From an uncultured Arcanobacterium sp. (GTDB lineage: Bacteria; Actinomycetota; Actinomycetes; Actinomycetales; Actinomycetaceae), in NCBI GenBank assembly GCA_958428545.1, contig CAUAGM010000001.1, positions 186,001-250,000 on the forward strand: a DNA stretch of 64,000 nt, written 5' to 3'. The notes beneath the pieces were generated by a model. The model was given only the letters and a program-made list of their open reading frames with translations. It did no database searches and was not told the origin of the DNA. This document shows, piece after piece, positions 41,427-49,505 of this stretch (its first letter is position 1; the number at the start of each line of letters is the position of its first letter). A program made the translations under genes and the position numbers.

Positions 41427-43367
41427 ATGGCAGCGGTCATTGCGAAAGCTGAGGGGCGCAAGTCTCCATATCGCATTGCGTCAGCATTTATTGTATCTGT
41501 AGGTTTAGCTATCGGGGCAGGAGTTTCTCCAGCATTTGCTGACGATGTGGCAGATACAGATCCTGATGCTCATCAAGTTTTCCAAACTCCAGCAGATGAA
41601 GCAACTGTTGATGCTCTTTCTACGGCTCTTAAGAAGTTAGCAGTAAAAGTTGAAAATGAGACGCAGCTTTCCAAAAAGATCGATGCTCTTGGTGAAGCTG
41701 CTGGAGTAGCAGCAGGGAAAGTAAAAGACTTGGAAGGCGATAGCGCTAATTTTGGCGGCTGGAAAGCGATTGATGGCGGAAAGTTTGCCGTTGCTAAGCA
41801 GTCTGATGCTGGCGTTTTTCCTTTTACGACTGTGAATGAGACCTGCGATGTTAATACGAAAGTATGCACGTTGTGGCGTCAGGAAAATTCTGTTGATGAA
41901 AATTTCAAACATGCCCTCTTCTTATCGCAGGTGAGAACCGATAAAACAAAAGATAAAGAATCTTTTTCTGGCACAGTCTATAAAACCAGCGGTGAGTCTG
42001 GAGATTTTGCTGCGGGCATTAAAGGATATAACGGCATTCAAAAAACTTTTAAAGCATACTCTCCAGATTTAGGCTCTCGCCTTAAAGTATCGTTTACTAC
42101 TGGGTATACGGGCGATATCAATGGCAAAAAAGCACAGTATAAGGTAGAGGTCACGTATAAAGAAGGTGACGCAGAAAAAACGGTATATACAACCAGTTTT
42201 GACCCAACGAAGAGCGCTGCAACCGATATGCACACAGTGATTGCTGCTCAAGATGGAACTCAAAAAGAAATTAAAAATGTTGAAGGAAAATCTGACGAAG
42301 AACTTCAGAAGCTGCTCGATGGGAATAAGCCAAATGGACGCCCTGGCACCTTTACAAGCAAAGAAATCGAATTGCCTAAAGGCGTCACTGAATACACCGT
42401 AAAAATCAGCTCTGCAGATAATATGCATTTGGGCATGAGCTACCAGTCGAAACACGAGCAGTATGCTCTTCCCGTGGTAGGTAAAGATTTCAGCATTTCG
42501 CAAGATACGAAGAGCGTTGCAAAATCGTTGCTGAAGAAAATCCATGCCAAATTAGAAGCATCGAAAGCTGAGACGACTGCAAAGAAGACGGATGCCAGCG
42601 TCAAGAAATACACAGATGAATTGGCGAAGGTTGCCGATCTCGTAAAAGACGAAAAAGAGCTTCAAGAAAATAGTGTGTACACTAAGGCGCTTGATGATGT
42701 TTTGGCTGCAAAAGAAGCTCTAGCTTCAACAGAAACTCCTGCTATTGCTGCTGTGACGGATTTGGCTGATCAGAAGGTCGAAGAGATTAGCGCTAATTCT
42801 TCTATGAATGATGAGGAAAAAGCTTCAGCGAAGAAGCGCGTCAACGATGAAAAAGAAAAGGCAATAAAAGCTATTAAAGAAGCAGCGGATAATGCTGGCG
42901 TCACCAAAGCTAAAGATGCAGGTATTTCTGCTATCGCGGCTGTGAATCCTGTGGGTAAGGAGTCGGCGAAGGCTGAGGTTCGTGCGGCGCTTGAGAAGAA
43001 GTTGGCGGAGCTTGATGATAATAAGTTGTTGAGTGAGGCTGAGAGGAAGGCTGCGAAGGATCAGGCTCAGGCGAAGGCTGATGCTGCTGTGGGTGAGATT
43101 GATAAGCAGCCGTCGAGTGCGGCTTCTGCGGATGAGGCTAAGAAGGCGCAGGATGCTGTGAATGCGGCTAAGGATAAGGGTATTGCTGATGTGATGTCTG
43201 TGAATCCTGTGGGTAAGAAAGTAGCGAAAGAGCCAAAAGTGGCAGGGGGAAAGAAGCTCTCTAATACTGGTACGGCAGGCATTTTCGCACTTATCTGCGC
43301 AATGCTGGGATGCTGCACTGCTGGGGCTGCAGCAGTTGCATATCGTCGGCGTCACGCTTCAAAATAA
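41427..43367 (+). CDS. LSNTG-anchored surface protein with DUF1542-like helical repeats
   Basis: A 646-residue wall protein. The signal peptide ends near SPAFA-DDVAD. Residues 60-350 form a unique region (many Lys/Thr, two Cys in ETCDVNTKVC) not assigned to a family and probably the binding head. From about 370 the sequence is Ala/Lys/Glu-rich helix, with two DUF1542/FIVAR-like units ending in (A/S)VNPVGK, 86 residues apart. The anchor is LSNTG at 611, then a Cys-containing hydrophobic segment and RRRHASK. Start ATG 41427 follows GAGGAG; a GTG nine bases earlier lies inside that binding site. A G9 run sits in the promoter region. The second repeat has visibly different codon use, with far more G-ending codons. 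Confidence 0.85.
   Translation: MAAVIAKAEGRKSPYRIASAFIVSVGLAIGAGVSPAFADDVADTDPDAHQVFQTPADEATVDALSTALKKLAVKVENETQLSKKIDALGEAAGVAAGKVKDLEGDSANFGGWKAIDGGKFAVAKQSDAGVFPFTTVNETCDVNTKVCTLWRQENSVDENFKHALFLSQVRTDKTKDKESFSGTVYKTSGESGDFAAGIKGYNGIQKTFKAYSPDLGSRLKVSFTTGYTGDINGKKAQYKVEVTYKEGDAEKTVYTTSFDPTKSAATDMHTVIAAQDGTQKEIKNVEGKSDEELQKLLDGNKPNGRPGTFTSKEIELPKGVTEYTVKISSADNMHLGMSYQSKHEQYALPVVGKDFSISQDTKSVAKSLLKKIHAKLEASKAETTAKKTDASVKKYTDELAKVADLVKDEKELQENSVYTKALDDVLAAKEALASTETPAIAAVTDLADQKVEEISANSSMNDEEKASAKKRVNDEKEKAIKAIKEAADNAGVTKAKDAGISAIAAVNPVGKESAKAEVRAALEKKLAELDDNKLLSEAERKAAKDQAQAKADAAVGEIDKQPSSAASADEAKKAQDAVNAAKDKGIADVMSVNPVGKKVAKEPKVAGGKKLSNTGTAGIFALICAMLGCCTAGAAAVAYRRRHASK
42941..43217 (+). repeat. 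Direct repeats bounding a helical-repeat cassette
   Basis: The 19-base word TGTGAATCCTGTGGGTAAG occurs at 42941-42959 and again at 43199-43217, exactly 258 bases (86 codons) apart. The unit between them differs in codon use from the rest of the gene, as if copied in by recombination. The arrangement would allow in-frame loss or gain of one repeat. Confidence 0.75.
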
Positions 43368-43467
43368 GCAGCAAATTAGCAAGCTGTGAGGTGCTGGTGT
43401 GCAGCCGATAGCTGCTGGCATACGTCAATAGCTACTTGGTACGCAGCTGGTAGCTGCTAACGATTCT

Positions 43468-43511
43468 TTGGGCGTTCATAGGTATTCTATGGGCGCCCAA
43501 CGTTTTATTTT
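43468..43511 (+). terminator. Terminator after the helical-repeat surface gene
   Basis: Stem TTGGGCG/CGCCCAA extended by CATAG/CTATG, followed by CGTTTTATTTT. Confidence 0.8.
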
Positions 43512-43769
43512 TCGCCTATTTTCCCCTAAATACGCGCAATGCGCGGCATCGCAATCCGTGGCATTGCAACGCATAGTAACCTAGCTCAACATGTTGCAAT
43601 TTAGCTCAACGCGCAGAAATTCGCGCGAAGCACCTTCGCGCCCTTCGCTCGCTACCAGTTAATACCGCTTAATACTGCTTAGCTTAATACCCTAATATCG
43701 CTCGATAATGAAGAATCTCACTCGATGTTGAGAACTCAAACCCGCTTGATAAGATGAAAGAGAGACAAT

Positions 43770-43776
43770 GGGGGGG
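43770..43776 (+). repeat. G7 run before the InlB-repeat surface gene
   Basis: Seven G residues, 47 bases upstream of ATG 43824. Third member of the surface-gene G-run pattern, shorter than the other two. Confidence 0.8.
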
Positions 43777-43823
43777 TATCTCTATGCGCCCTCATCAGCC
43801 CATGTAATAATGTTGAGGTTAGA

Positions 43824-46800
43824 ATGTTGAACATTAGGCAAAGGAAAAATAAAGATCTACACCATCGCGCGAAACGAAAATTCACTCGAACCATCTGCTC
43901 CGCTACCGCGCTAGGTTTGGTCTTGTCTTCTTCCATCGCCAGCAGTGCTTTTGCTGCTTCTCCTGATGAAAAAAGCGATAGCACTTCTTCGTATCTTAAT
44001 TCGTTGCCCACAGATACTTTAACTCCAGAACCTGGGAAAACCTCTGAAGATGCTATAAAAAATCCTAAGCAGCCAGATATCTATACTTTATGGACGAACT
44101 ATAAAGCTGAAAAGGGAGAAGAAGGCGGCGTTGAGTTTCACCCCTATTCGGCAAGTGTGGGAGAAGAAGCAACTCCTGAAGAGCAAAAGAAAGTTGATAA
44201 GACGATAGAAGCTCCAGAGCTGCAAGGATACGATAAGCCGAAAGATTCCGCGTATCATTTCACGTACGACGCTATTAAGAAAGAAGCGAAAGCAGGCAAA
44301 CAAACCGATTTCAATTATCGGGCAGAAAAAGAATTTCTGTATTCTCCAAAGAAAAATACGGTGCGCATTCGGCACGTCTTTCAAGATTTATATAATTTCA
44401 ACAAATACGATAAGCGAGCTAGCGATCAAAAAGTAGTCTACACGGAGCAGTCGGGAAATGTAGGCTCTACTCTTAAGGTTCAGCCTTTGCCTAATAGCCA
44501 GATTTCAGGTTTTTATCCTGAAGCGTCTTCTTTGAAGGCTCTTGTGCCAGAAGATACTCGCGATTTCGAAATAGAATATCGCTACAATCGCCAATCATAC
44601 GAAGTGGATTTCGATACAGGCGAAGGCACTTCTTTAGCAAGCAGATTGCTCTATTACGAACAGGTGATTCCAACTGTTGAAGAGCCAACGCGCTCTGGCG
44701 GTGTATTTCTTGGCTGGAAGCCATCTTCGGATATTACGGGTATCCTCAATGGCGTTGAGACGACCTTTAAGAAAGATGAAATTATTCAAGATGCAGCAAA
44801 GAAGCCGATTAAAAATCTTGACGCGAAACTTCGTATGCCATCGCATTCGGTGACGTTTACAGCAGTATGGCAAGACGTAGAAAAAGCAGGGTACCAGATC
44901 GCTTTTTGGTCGGAAAAAGCAGATTACGACGATACAAAATCTGATCTTTCACTGAGGGATCGATACGATTTTGTGGGAGTGAAAGTATTCAAAGAAGGCC
45001 AGGTTGGGACTTCTCCGGATTTAAAAAAGATTGATATAGAGGGCATTAGATTTCCTGATCTATCTGAGGATCGTTTGCAAAAAGCGGCAGAAGATCCAGA
45101 ATTTTTTGCTAAATTCTATTTCTTAAATGAAGATTTAACTAAGAAAGAAAACGCTTCCGAAGCTGATCCAGCTATTCAAAAGACTATTTCTCCAACAGGG
45201 CAGACAGTCTATAACCTTTATTTTGATCGTCGAGTCTATACGCTCTATTTTACAAAAATCCATACAGAAAAATTAGGACAGTCACGCCAGTGGGGTCATA
45301 ATCTGATCTATCCAACTATAAATAGAGATGGAAAAACGTTTAACGAAGGAAACATCTATCATTTCGATGCTCGGTTTAATCAAAATATCCATCCTCTGTG
45401 GCCAAAAGATAAAGAGCTAGAACTTCCCCCTGATCCAAATCGCCTAGGGGACAATTTAGCTCCAGCAGGCTGGCTATTAAATGTAAAAGAATGGCCGACG
45501 AAGGGTGATCCTTCACTTTATCGCGATACTCCGCCATATCGTTTGTCGGCGGAGGATTTCCTCGATACTCCTATCGTCAATAAACATGGCGGATTCTACG
45601 ATAAAATCCCGATGCGTTCGAAAGCTGATGATCCAAGTAAACACGAAGAAAAGCAAAGAGAAAAATACGATATTGCGCTTGGTCTAGCGCTAATCAGCAT
45701 AGACTCTGCGATACCTCACCACCTTGATTTTCTCAAGGATGATTTTAACGGCGTCGGGCAATACGATTATGACTTGTATCATTGGAAGTCTGATACGAAG
45801 AACAAAGATTATAAATTTCCGCTGCCAAATCTTCAAGGTTTTACTCTTAAAGAAGCGTTAAAAGCATCAGAAATTTCAGAAGAATGGTATTTCGGCGATA
45901 ATGACTGCGCTGATTGTGATGGTGATCCTGACGATCCTGACGATTTCGTTGGATTTACCAACAGCAGGGTGAATATCGATAGAAAGAATATAACGCCCTT
46001 TAGGTCGGATGCAGATGCCATAAAATTTATCAACACTTTTGGCAATCCAGAAGATGATGAAAATGCTCAGGGGTTCAATGAAAATGGTCATTTAGTTGCG
46101 GAATATACAAGAAACGCATATATCCTCAAACTAAATAACGATCCCAGATCTGAAAAAAATGATGCTGAATACGAAGAGGATAAAGACAAATTCAGCGTTC
46201 TATACGAATATCCTTTGCAAGATCTAGATCTTGATAAAAAGTATATCCCCGAGCGCCCCACGTGGGTGCCCGATAGCTGGGTCTTTAAGGGCTGGGCTAT
46301 TGATAGCGCAGGAAAGCATCTCGTCAAAAAAGGTAAAGAGACGATGCCAGACCACGACGTGATTCTTTATGCTTCATGGGGAGAGCCTGATACACGCTGG
46401 AACCTCACCATTGATCCTGCTGGAGGAGAATTAGCTGATCTGGCAGTGAAAGACGTCGTTACACAAGAAATAAGCGACGGCGCAGTGACGAAAGAAAAAT
46501 CTGAAGGCGATAAACAGAATTTCTCGGTGAAACATACGCAAACCTTAAAGAACCTTCCTTGGCCGACGCGTAAAGGATACGACTTCTTAGGCTGGGAGTG
46601 GGTGCGCTATAAGGCTTCTGATGGCACTGCCCCTAATGGTGAAATAGACGATGAATATCGCACCACGTATGGAGTACCTGAGCAGTATCCATTTGGAAAT
46701 AAAGTAGTGAGTAATATCTACTTAAAAGCCATTTGGGCAGATAATGCCAGAATGGATATCCCTGTGTATCATCATTTCATCGACCGCAACGGCTTTGAGA

Positions 46801-48686
46801 TACGTAACGACGAATACCCGAAAAAAGACGTTCTTAAAAACGTTCGTTCAAAATTCCATACCTCGGCCGTTGGCTATCATCAAAACCAGGATTGGATTCT
46901 CATTCCTCATGAAAAAATGTTGAATCTGCCTGATGAAAGCGTGAAAAAGGAGTATCTTGAATACAATGATCGCGTCAAACACAATAACGATGATTTCCAA
47001 ACGATCAGGGTGGAACCGCTCAAAATAACAGACAATCATGGCGATGAAATCCCTAACCCGAACGTCAAAAACAACGTTTTCCACTTCTACTATCAAAACT
47101 TTGAGACGTGGAATTATAAGGTGAACTATCTAGACGTGCGGGCAAAAGAAAAAATTGATCATATCAATGGCAGCGATCTGAAGGCTGAAGAAAAGAAAAA
47201 AGCACTCAGTGAAGTTATTGAGCAATACAAAATTAGCGATCAGGAAAGCGTGATCACTAAGAACGCTCACTACGATGCCAGAAATTACCGTCCGATTCCT
47301 GGATGGGTGCTTGCAAGCAGCCCACAGCAGCAGCTCTTCTATGATGAAGACGAAACGAATGGGACTCTCCACGGAATCAATGGAACTGGATCTGATGAGA
47401 TCACGTTCTATTACAGAGACGCTCGCGTTATCGACGTGAAGGATAAAAATAATCCGACTCCTGATGGGTACGTGCGAGTCACGTTTAAATCTGAAGATGG
47501 CGGATCTTTTACAGATAAAGAAGGAAACGCCGTTAAAGAGATATCGTACGACGTGATAAAAGGTCTCAAATTTGACCACGTTCCTGTGCCTCAAGAGCTG
47601 AACGAGGGCGAAGCAAAAGCAGAAAGGTCATATTATATTACCCCTGAAGCAGGCAAAACGTTCGTTGGGTGGAATAATAAATCCCTACTTGATAAAGAGG
47701 AAATTCTCGAAAACGAAACTGCCGATTATTACGTCTTTACTGCTCACTATGACTGGAGCGCATTGGGTGCGAAAGAAATAGTGACGACGGAATCTTTTAT
47801 CGATGAAACGTATTCCAACGATTTTCTTCCCACTGTAAAAGACGTTCGTGAGCGCATAAAGCAGGTGAGCAAGGATGGAAAAGAAACAGATCTTCCCGAT
47901 GATACTGCTGTGGCAATCCGTGATAAGGATAAGCTCTACGAGAAGTTCAAAGAATTGAACAGACTCGATGAAGAAGAGCTTGTTCGCAGCGAAATCATCA
48001 AAGCTGACGTCTCTTTTGCTGGAAATGGTACTGCTCAAGAGCTGGATATCCCTGCCAGGGTGTATAAAAATCGCTACGATGCTGAAAAAGACGGCTCTAA
48101 GCCAGACTTTTTGAGTGATGCAGAAAAGGGCGAGCTGAAAGCCGTCACAGGCGAATACGTGAAAGTGACGGTCACGCTTTCAGGCAAACTTGACGGTAAA
48201 AAAACGAAAGTTTATTACGTCAATCCTCGCGCTTGGGTTGATATCCCTGGTATTGATCTGAGCGATGAAGAAAAAGCGCAGATGCGCTTCTCTCACTGGA
48301 CCTCAGATCAAGCCAAACAAAACGAAGATCAAAAAGTGCAGGGCATATTTGATTTCACTAAACGGCATATCTTTACAGAAGATACCGTGATCTCGCCAGT
48401 CTCTCAGCCAGCTGAGCCAGATAAACCAGTAGAGCCTGATAAGCCGAGCGAGCCTGAGAAGCCTGCTGAACCAGATAAGCCGAGCGAGCCTGAGAAGCCG
48501 AGCGAGCCTAGCACACCAGCAGAGCCTGAAAAGCCTGCTGAGCCGATGCAACCACAAGTAGCGCAGACGCCTACTCTTTCTCATACTGGAGGAAATCTGG
48601 TGTTTGCTGTGTTTGGATCCTTCCTTCTTCTTACTATCGGTGCAGTGCTTGTGAAGAAGAAAGGCAGCAGGAGCAGAAAGGCGTAA
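43824..48686 (+). CDS. Large LSHTG-anchored surface protein with InlB-type repeats
   Basis: A 1620-residue wall protein. A long signal peptide (1-48) ends near SSAFA-ASPDE. The body holds many beta-rich modules of the InlB B-repeat/MucBP kind, recognisable from FLGW, FKGW and similar ends after Y-V-DF-TGEG-like strands (for example near 275-350, 810-860, 900-960 and 1230-1290). Lys, Asp and Glu are abundant. Residues about 1535-1580 are a Pro-rich spacer of (E/D)KP-(A/S)EP units. The sorting signal is LSHTG at 1585, then a hydrophobic helix and VKKKGSRSRKA. Such proteins are usually adhesins; the ligand is unknown. Composition is more AT-rich than the neighbouring housekeeping genes. Confidence 0.85.
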   Translation: MLNIRQRKNKDLHHRAKRKFTRTICSATALGLVLSSSIASSAFAASPDEKSDSTSSYLNSLPTDTLTPEPGKTSEDAIKNPKQPDIYTLWTNYKAEKGEEGGVEFHPYSASVGEEATPEEQKKVDKTIEAPELQGYDKPKDSAYHFTYDAIKKEAKAGKQTDFNYRAEKEFLYSPKKNTVRIRHVFQDLYNFNKYDKRASDQKVVYTEQSGNVGSTLKVQPLPNSQISGFYPEASSLKALVPEDTRDFEIEYRYNRQSYEVDFDTGEGTSLASRLLYYEQVIPTVEEPTRSGGVFLGWKPSSDITGILNGVETTFKKDEIIQDAAKKPIKNLDAKLRMPSHSVTFTAVWQDVEKAGYQIAFWSEKADYDDTKSDLSLRDRYDFVGVKVFKEGQVGTSPDLKKIDIEGIRFPDLSEDRLQKAAEDPEFFAKFYFLNEDLTKKENASEADPAIQKTISPTGQTVYNLYFDRRVYTLYFTKIHTEKLGQSRQWGHNLIYPTINRDGKTFNEGNIYHFDARFNQNIHPLWPKDKELELPPDPNRLGDNLAPAGWLLNVKEWPTKGDPSLYRDTPPYRLSAEDFLDTPIVNKHGGFYDKIPMRSKADDPSKHEEKQREKYDIALGLALISIDSAIPHHLDFLKDDFNGVGQYDYDLYHWKSDTKNKDYKFPLPNLQGFTLKEALKASEISEEWYFGDNDCADCDGDPDDPDDFVGFTNSRVNIDRKNITPFRSDADAIKFINTFGNPEDDENAQGFNENGHLVAEYTRNAYILKLNNDPRSEKNDAEYEEDKDKFSVLYEYPLQDLDLDKKYIPERPTWVPDSWVFKGWAIDSAGKHLVKKGKETMPDHDVILYASWGEPDTRWNLTIDPAGGELADLAVKDVVTQEISDGAVTKEKSEGDKQNFSVKHTQTLKNLPWPTRKGYDFLGWEWVRYKASDGTAPNGEIDDEYRTTYGVPEQYPFGNKVVSNIYLKAIWADNARMDIPVYHHFIDRNGFEIRNDEYPKKDVLKNVRSKFHTSAVGYHQNQDWILIPHEKMLNLPDESVKKEYLEYNDRVKHNNDDFQTIRVEPLKITDNHGDEIPNPNVKNNVFHFYYQNFETWNYKVNYLDVRAKEKIDHINGSDLKAEEKKKALSEVIEQYKISDQESVITKNAHYDARNYRPIPGWVLASSPQQQLFYDEDETNGTLHGINGTGSDEITFYYRDARVIDVKDKNNPTPDGYVRVTFKSEDGGSFTDKEGNAVKEISYDVIKGLKFDHVPVPQELNEGEAKAERSYYITPEAGKTFVGWNNKSLLDKEEILENETADYYVFTAHYDWSALGAKEIVTTESFIDETYSNDFLPTVKDVRERIKQVSKDGKETDLPDDTAVAIRDKDKLYEKFKELNRLDEEELVRSEIIKADVSFAGNGTAQELDIPARVYKNRYDAEKDGSKPDFLSDAEKGELKAVTGEYVKVTVTLSGKLDGKKTKVYYVNPRAWVDIPGIDLSDEEKAQMRFSHWTSDQAKQNEDQKVQGIFDFTKRHIFTEDTVISPVSQPAEPDKPVEPDKPSEPEKPAEPDKPSEPEKPSEPSTPAEPEKPAEPMQPQVAQTPTLSHTGGNLVFAVFGSFLLLTIGAVLVKKKGSRSRKA

Positions 48687-48877
48687 GGATTCTATTGCGC
48701 AAAATCTCATATGCTGCGCATGAAGTAAATTTCTGGGCATGGTTGCTGGGGTTATCTCTGCTGCTGGGGTTATCTCTGCCGATCTCATGCGCTGCGCATG
48801 AAGTAAATATTTCGTGTAGGCATATGTAGGTTTGGCTTAGTAGGTATGTGCCTTAGTGAGTATGTAGCTCACAAAAT

Positions 48878-48960
48878 GCGGGGTGTGTGCTCGATGTGAA
48901 TCGCACAAACAAAGGCGGTTCAACGATATCGAGTATGCACCTCGCGCTTTTCTTTTTTTG
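48878..48960 (+). terminator. Terminator after the InlB-repeat surface gene
   Basis: An 18-pair stem (several G-U pairs) from GCGGGGTGTGTGCTCGAT with ATCGAGTATGCACCTCGC, a 30-base loop, then GCTTTTCTTTTTTT. Confidence 0.75.
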
Positions 48961-49432
48961 ATGCACAGGCATAGAACGCTAGAACTTTATGCATAAAATC
49001 TTTATGCCCAAAAATCCTTATCCTGGAAATTCTTGTGCCAAAAAATCCTGTACCTAAATTCTTATGCGAAAGTAGATAGGTTTATGCAGTATAGAGAGAA
49101 ATTACTATTGCGTAGATGCGCCAATCGATTGTACATAGATTTTGATGGGGGGGGCAGAAAATGCCATTCGGCGAATGCTAGAAAAATAGTAGGGGCTATA
49201 TAGAGCGGCGAATAGTATAGAGTGCGCTGAAGGGTGAGCTGCTATGCTGCTAGAGCGTGCCGAAGATCAGGGTGTTACTAGAGCGTATGCGTTACTAGAG
49301 CGTATATAAGCAGATAGTATCGGAGCATACAGAATAACTTCAGGCATTTCTCAGGGATATTTTTGTAAAATCCACGCATTCTTTACGTTTCATCATGCAT
49401 AATAAGGGGCTTTCGTCCTATATTTCTATCTA

Positions 49433-49451
49433 TTAAGCAAGCCTACCCTTA
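49433..49451 (+). promoter_or_regulatory. DtxR/IdeR-like iron box before feoB
   Basis: TTAAGCAAGCCTACCCTTA matches 14 of 19 positions of the actinobacterial iron box (TTAGGTTAGSCTAACCTAA) and keeps its two-fold symmetry around AGSCT. It lies 55 bases before feoB. Predicts repression of ferrous uptake when iron is plentiful. Confidence 0.7.
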
Positions 49452-49505
49452 CTGAGGGTGCCCATATTTTTGGGTATCACATTGTTTGCGTGAGAAAGGC
49501 TCATT

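Larger units (their letters stand above)
43368..43823. other. Gap between two surface protein genes
   Basis: A terminator closes the upstream gene: TTGGGCG...CGCCCAA with inner CATAG/CTATG pairs (43468-43500) and CGTTTTATTTTT. Degenerate TTAATAC(C/T)GC words repeat around 43656-43700. A G7 run (43770-43776) lies 47 bases before the next start codon. Confidence 0.7.
48687..49505. other. Repeat-rich gap between the surface island and feoB
   Basis: No gene. Contents: a 27-base word ending TGCGCATGAAGTAAAT at 48704-48730 and again at 48782-48808; an exact 18-base tandem duplication (48744-48761, 48762-48779); a terminator (48878-48960); six degenerate 15-16-base units with core TC(C/T)TATGCC and A runs (48985-49071); a G8 run (49147-49154); (GTTA)CTAGAGCGT words near 49252-49300; and the iron-box upstream of feoB. 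Confidence 0.8.

Noticed and set aside
48744..48808. Possible CRISPR array in the repeat-rich gap
   Set aside because: Repeats are adjacent or only paired, without regular unique spacers, and no cas genes are near.
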